64,000 nt of DNA from Clostridium thermopalmarium DSM 5974 (GTDB lineage: Bacteria > Bacillota > Clostridia > Clostridiales > Clostridiaceae): contig NZ_PVXN01000053.1 in NCBI RefSeq assembly GCF_002995795.1, positions 1 to 64,000 on the forward strand, written 5' to 3'. Within the stretch, counting starts at the first letter, position 1. Each line of letters begins with the position of its first letter. Below the pieces are notes generated by a model. That model searched no databases. It was given only the letters and a program-made list of their open reading frames with translations, and was not told the origin of the DNA. A program made the position numbers and the translations under genes. Of this stretch, positions 61,390 to 64,000 are shown piece by piece.

Positions 61390-64000
61390 TTACACTGCTA
61401 TGTCATTAGGAGCGTTGATACTTTCTTTTTTAAACATTCTTAATACAAGCTTTACAATCTCATTTACTACTATTATTAGGGCAGAAGCTGCTATAACTTT
61501 AATCCACATAATAGGGCTTAATGCTACTGCATTAAAAAAGCCTGAAAATACATTAGTTACAAAGATTTGAACTAAGGCTGTAAGGCTAACTATTTGTAAG
61601 AATATTTTATTATGAGTTAAGTTAGGAAATATACTGTTTGTACCAAACTCTCTACAGTTAAATGCATTGAATAATGAACTAAAAGCAAATAGAGCAAACA
61701 ATACGGTTTCCATTTCGCTTGGGCCTTTGTGACCTTGTGGTGGAACTTCAGCACCTAGAGGATTGAACTTCATTTGTATAAGAATTACTGCTGTAATATA
61801 CATTGCATTTAAAATCATGCTTGTTATCATCTGTTTTGTTATGATGCTAGCATTTCTATTAATAGGTTTTCTATTTAAAACAGCATCACGAACAGGCTCA
61901 AGTCCAAGAGAAAGTGCTGGAGGACCATCCATTATAATGTTAACCCATAATAATTGTATAGTTGTAAATGGCATTTCAAAATCTAATAATACAGATAAAA
62001 TAGCTGTTAAGAAAGCTATGATATTAACTGTAATCTGGAACTGAATAAATCTTTGGAAGTTTTCATATATTCCACGTCCCCATTTTATACCTTTAACTAT
62101 AGTGCCGAAGCTGTCGTCGGTTAATATAATGTCTGCCGCATTTTTAGAAACTTCAGTACCTGCAATACCCATTGCAATACCTACATCTGCTTTAGTTAAA
62201 GCAGGAGCGTCATTTATTCCGTCACCAGTAACTGCAACTACTTCTCCATTAGCTTGAAGAGCTTGTACAATTCTCATTTTTGTATCCGGTTTTGAACGAG
62301 CAACAATAGCAATAGTTTTAATTTCATCCCTTAGCTCTTCATCAGATAGAGTATCTATATATGAAGCTTCAACAGCTCTAAGACCTTCACCTAGAAGACC
62401 TAGCTCTTCTCCAATAGCTATAGCTGTGTTTATATTATCACCAGTAAGCATCTTTGTAGATACACCAGCATCTTTTGCAACTCTAACAGCCTCTTCAACT
62501 TCTGGCCTTAATGGGTCTTTTATTCCAACAAAACCTGTGAATATTAAGTCATCTTCAATAACTCCAGCTTCTGTTGACATTGCAACTTCTTCATTTATAT
62601 TTCTATAAGAGAATCCAAGAACACGCATGGACTTCTTTTGAAGACTTTCAATATCTTTTAGAATTTCCTTTTTTCTAACATCAGTAAGTTTTACTATTTT
62701 TCCATCAATATGTTCATAGCTACATAAATCTAGAATTACCTCAGGAGCACCTTTAGTTAAAACGGTACAAGTATCTTCTTCATCTATAATAGTACTCATT
62801 CTCTTACGCTTTGAGGTAAATGGAATTTGATGTATTATTTTTCTAGATTCCCTTTCTTTTATGTAATCATAAGAATCGTTGTATAAAAGAAGGGCACATT
62901 CAGTAGCGCTGCCTAGATATTTAACTTCTCCATCAGTTTTTTCAATATCTGCTGTAGAGTTAATTAAACAGTTATCTATAAAATAGTTACTGCTTTCACT
63001 TAACTCATCTCTTTCAACAAACCTACCATTTAAATATACTTTCTCTACAGTCATTCTGTTTTGAGTTAAAGTACCTGTTTTATCAGAACAGATTACACTA
63101 ACTGAACCTATAGTTTCACAAGCTTCCTTTTTAGTAACAAGTGCATTAATCTTGGCCATTTTTTGCATGGTTATAGCAAGAGTCATGTTTATCATAGTAG
63201 GAAGTCCTTCAGGAACAGCTGCAACTATTAAAGCTACACAAACAACAAAAGCTGTTTTTACAGGTTCAATAGAATCTAAGAATGGAATGAATCCTGATGT
63301 ATCTATGTTAAGAGCATTTCCCATAATCATTTTTGTAAGCATTATTATGAAAAGAAGGGCTGCAATACCACTAGATACTTTTGAAATTGTGGAACCAAGG
63401 CCGCCAAGTTTAATTTGAAGAGGTGTTTCAAGATCTCCTTCTTCAAGGTTTTTGGCAATTTTACCCATTTCAGAAGCATCACCAGTAGAAGTTACTATAA
63501 ATTTTCCTCTACCGTAGGCAACAAGAGTACCACCAAACACCATATTTACTTGCTTTGCAGGGATAGGGTCTTGTATAACTGTTTTTCCCTTAGCTTCAAT
63601 GGTTTCCATTTCAACAATAGTATCTGCATTCTTGCTAACATCTTCAGATTCTCCAGTTAGCATATCTTCTCTAACCTTTAAATCTATGCTCTCTATAAGC
63701 CTTCCGTCAGCAGGAACCATATCTCCCATTTCAATAAAAACTATGTCTCCCGGAACTAAATCGCTTTTACTAATTTGCATTATATTTCCATCGCGTAGAA
63801 CTTTAACCTCAATATTTTCGGTCATCTTAGATAGAGCATCTGCAGCTTTTTGAGATCTACTCTCAGTAACTATTCCTATAGTAATACCAATAGCTACGGC
63901 ACATACTATACCAATGGCATCATGAAATTCTCCGATAAGCGCACTTATAAGGGCTGCAATTAAAAGAATAATCATCATAGGTTCTGTTAGAGCATCTTTA
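61390..64000 (-). CDS. Ca2+-type P-type ATPase, C-terminal part (5' end outside window)
   Basis: The reading frame continues off the right edge: upstream of the first Met in the window (63978) it already reads KDALTEP, so that Met is not the start. About 870 residues are visible. Motifs: TGES (actuator), PEGLP in helix 4 (calcium-type P2A/P2B site), CSDKTGTLTQNRMTVEKVYL with the phosphorylated Asp, TGDNINTAIAI, and VTGDGINDAPALTKADVGIAMG. The C-terminal six helices are complete (ending LRMFKKESINAPNDIAV). This is most like the SERCA/PMCA-type calcium pumps of Firmicutes. Only the N-terminal cytoplasmic region is missing. Convergent with the repeat-protein gene. Confidence 0.95.
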   Translation of the reverse strand, partial: KDALTEPMMIILLIAALISALIGEFHDAIGIVCAVAIGITIGIVTESRSQKAADALSKMTENIEVKVLRDGNIMQISKSDLVPGDIVFIEMGDMVPADGRLIESIDLKVREDMLTGESEDVSKNADTIVEMETIEAKGKTVIQDPIPAKQVNMVFGGTLVAYGRGKFIVTSTGDASEMGKIAKNLEEGDLETPLQIKLGGLGSTISKVSSGIAALLFIIMLTKMIMGNALNIDTSGFIPFLDSIEPVKTAFVVCVALIVAAVPEGLPTMINMTLAITMQKMAKINALVTKKEACETIGSVSVICSDKTGTLTQNRMTVEKVYLNGRFVERDELSESSNYFIDNCLINSTADIEKTDGEVKYLGSATECALLLYNDSYDYIKERESRKIIHQIPFTSKRKRMSTIIDEEDTCTVLTKGAPEVILDLCSYEHIDGKIVKLTDVRKKEILKDIESLQKKSMRVLGFSYRNINEEVAMSTEAGVIEDDLIFTGFVGIKDPLRPEVEEAVRVAKDAGVSTKMLTGDNINTAIAIGEELGLLGEGLRAVEASYIDTLSDEELRDEIKTIAIVARSKPDTKMRIVQALQANGEVVAVTGDGINDAPALTKADVGIAMGIAGTEVSKNAADIILTDDSFGTIVKGIKWGRGIYENFQRFIQFQITVNIIAFLTAILSVLLDFEMPFTTIQLLWVNIIMDGPPALSLGLEPVRDAVLNRKPINRNASIITKQMITSMILNAMYITAVILIQMKFNPLGAEVPPQGHKGPSEMETVLFALFAFSSLFNAFNCREFGTNSIFPNLTHNKIFLQIVSLTALVQIFVTNVFSGFFNAVALSPIMWIKVIAASALIIVVNEIVKLVLRMFKKESINAPNDIAV

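Overview
The window is AT-rich, closely packed DNA of a strictly anaerobic, probably spore-forming Firmicute, most likely Clostridium in the broad sense. The evidence is a Gram-positive PolC, strong AGGAGG-type ribosome sites with TTG and GTG starts, glycyl-radical and CO-dehydrogenase-type enzymes, a complete selenocysteine locus and a repeat protein that resembles gamma-type small acid-soluble spore proteins. I do not name a species.

Positions 1-4.6 kb form an accessory region. It has the start of a transposase gene, three small exported proteins (one with BNR/Asp-box propeller repeats, one with a 3D domain) and a glycerol kinase gene that has lost roughly its first 155 codons. Positions 4.7-18.2 kb hold a bacterial microcompartment (BMC) locus of the glycyl-radical type: a B12-independent diol dehydratase, its activase, a convergent PocR-type sensor kinase and AraC-type response regulator, then shell proteins (BMC-H, BMC-T, a BMC-H with a Cys-rich tail, BMC-P) and core enzymes (PduL, an EutJ-like protein, a flavoprotein-like protein, CoA-acylating aldehyde dehydrogenase, Fe-type alcohol dehydrogenase). 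The inferred pathway is diol to aldehyde, then to alcohol and acyl-CoA/acyl-phosphate. The propanediol-type sensor and active-site residues favour 1,2-propanediol, with glycerol possible. Encapsulation-peptide-like helices recur at the ends of several of these proteins, and one appears inside an approximately 60-residue insertion of the dehydratase.

Positions 18.3-25.9 kb carry a decayed transposase, an ArsC-like protein, a stand-alone CooS homologue whose active-site ligands look like those of hybrid-cluster protein, a membrane protein, an anion permease, a diguanylate cyclase and mannose-1-phosphate guanylyltransferase. Positions 26-30.5 kb are a BceRSAB-type peptide-sensing and resistance module. 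A YkvI-family transporter behind a candidate structured leader RNA follows. Positions 32.1-37.3 kb are an iron-siderophore uptake operon with two Fur boxes, one lying in the promoter spacer. PolC is at 37.5-41.8 kb, followed by a flavodoxin-like reductase and the C-terminal part of a large serine recombinase.

Positions 43.7-49.0 kb are a selenocysteine locus: tRNA-Sec, selD (itself read through an in-frame TGA), selA, selB and a HesB/IscA-like selenoprotein also read through TGA. Then come a beta-CASP metallo-hydrolase with a duplicated C-terminal domain, a DppA-type aminopeptidase, an ABC importer (binding protein, fused double permease, ATPase) with its own YesMN-type two-component system, an MgtC-like protein, the repeat protein and the C-terminal majority of a Ca2+-type P-ATPase running off the right edge.

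Gene starts were re-chosen where a ribosome site favoured a different codon. Family assignments rest on motifs read by eye; no database search was run.
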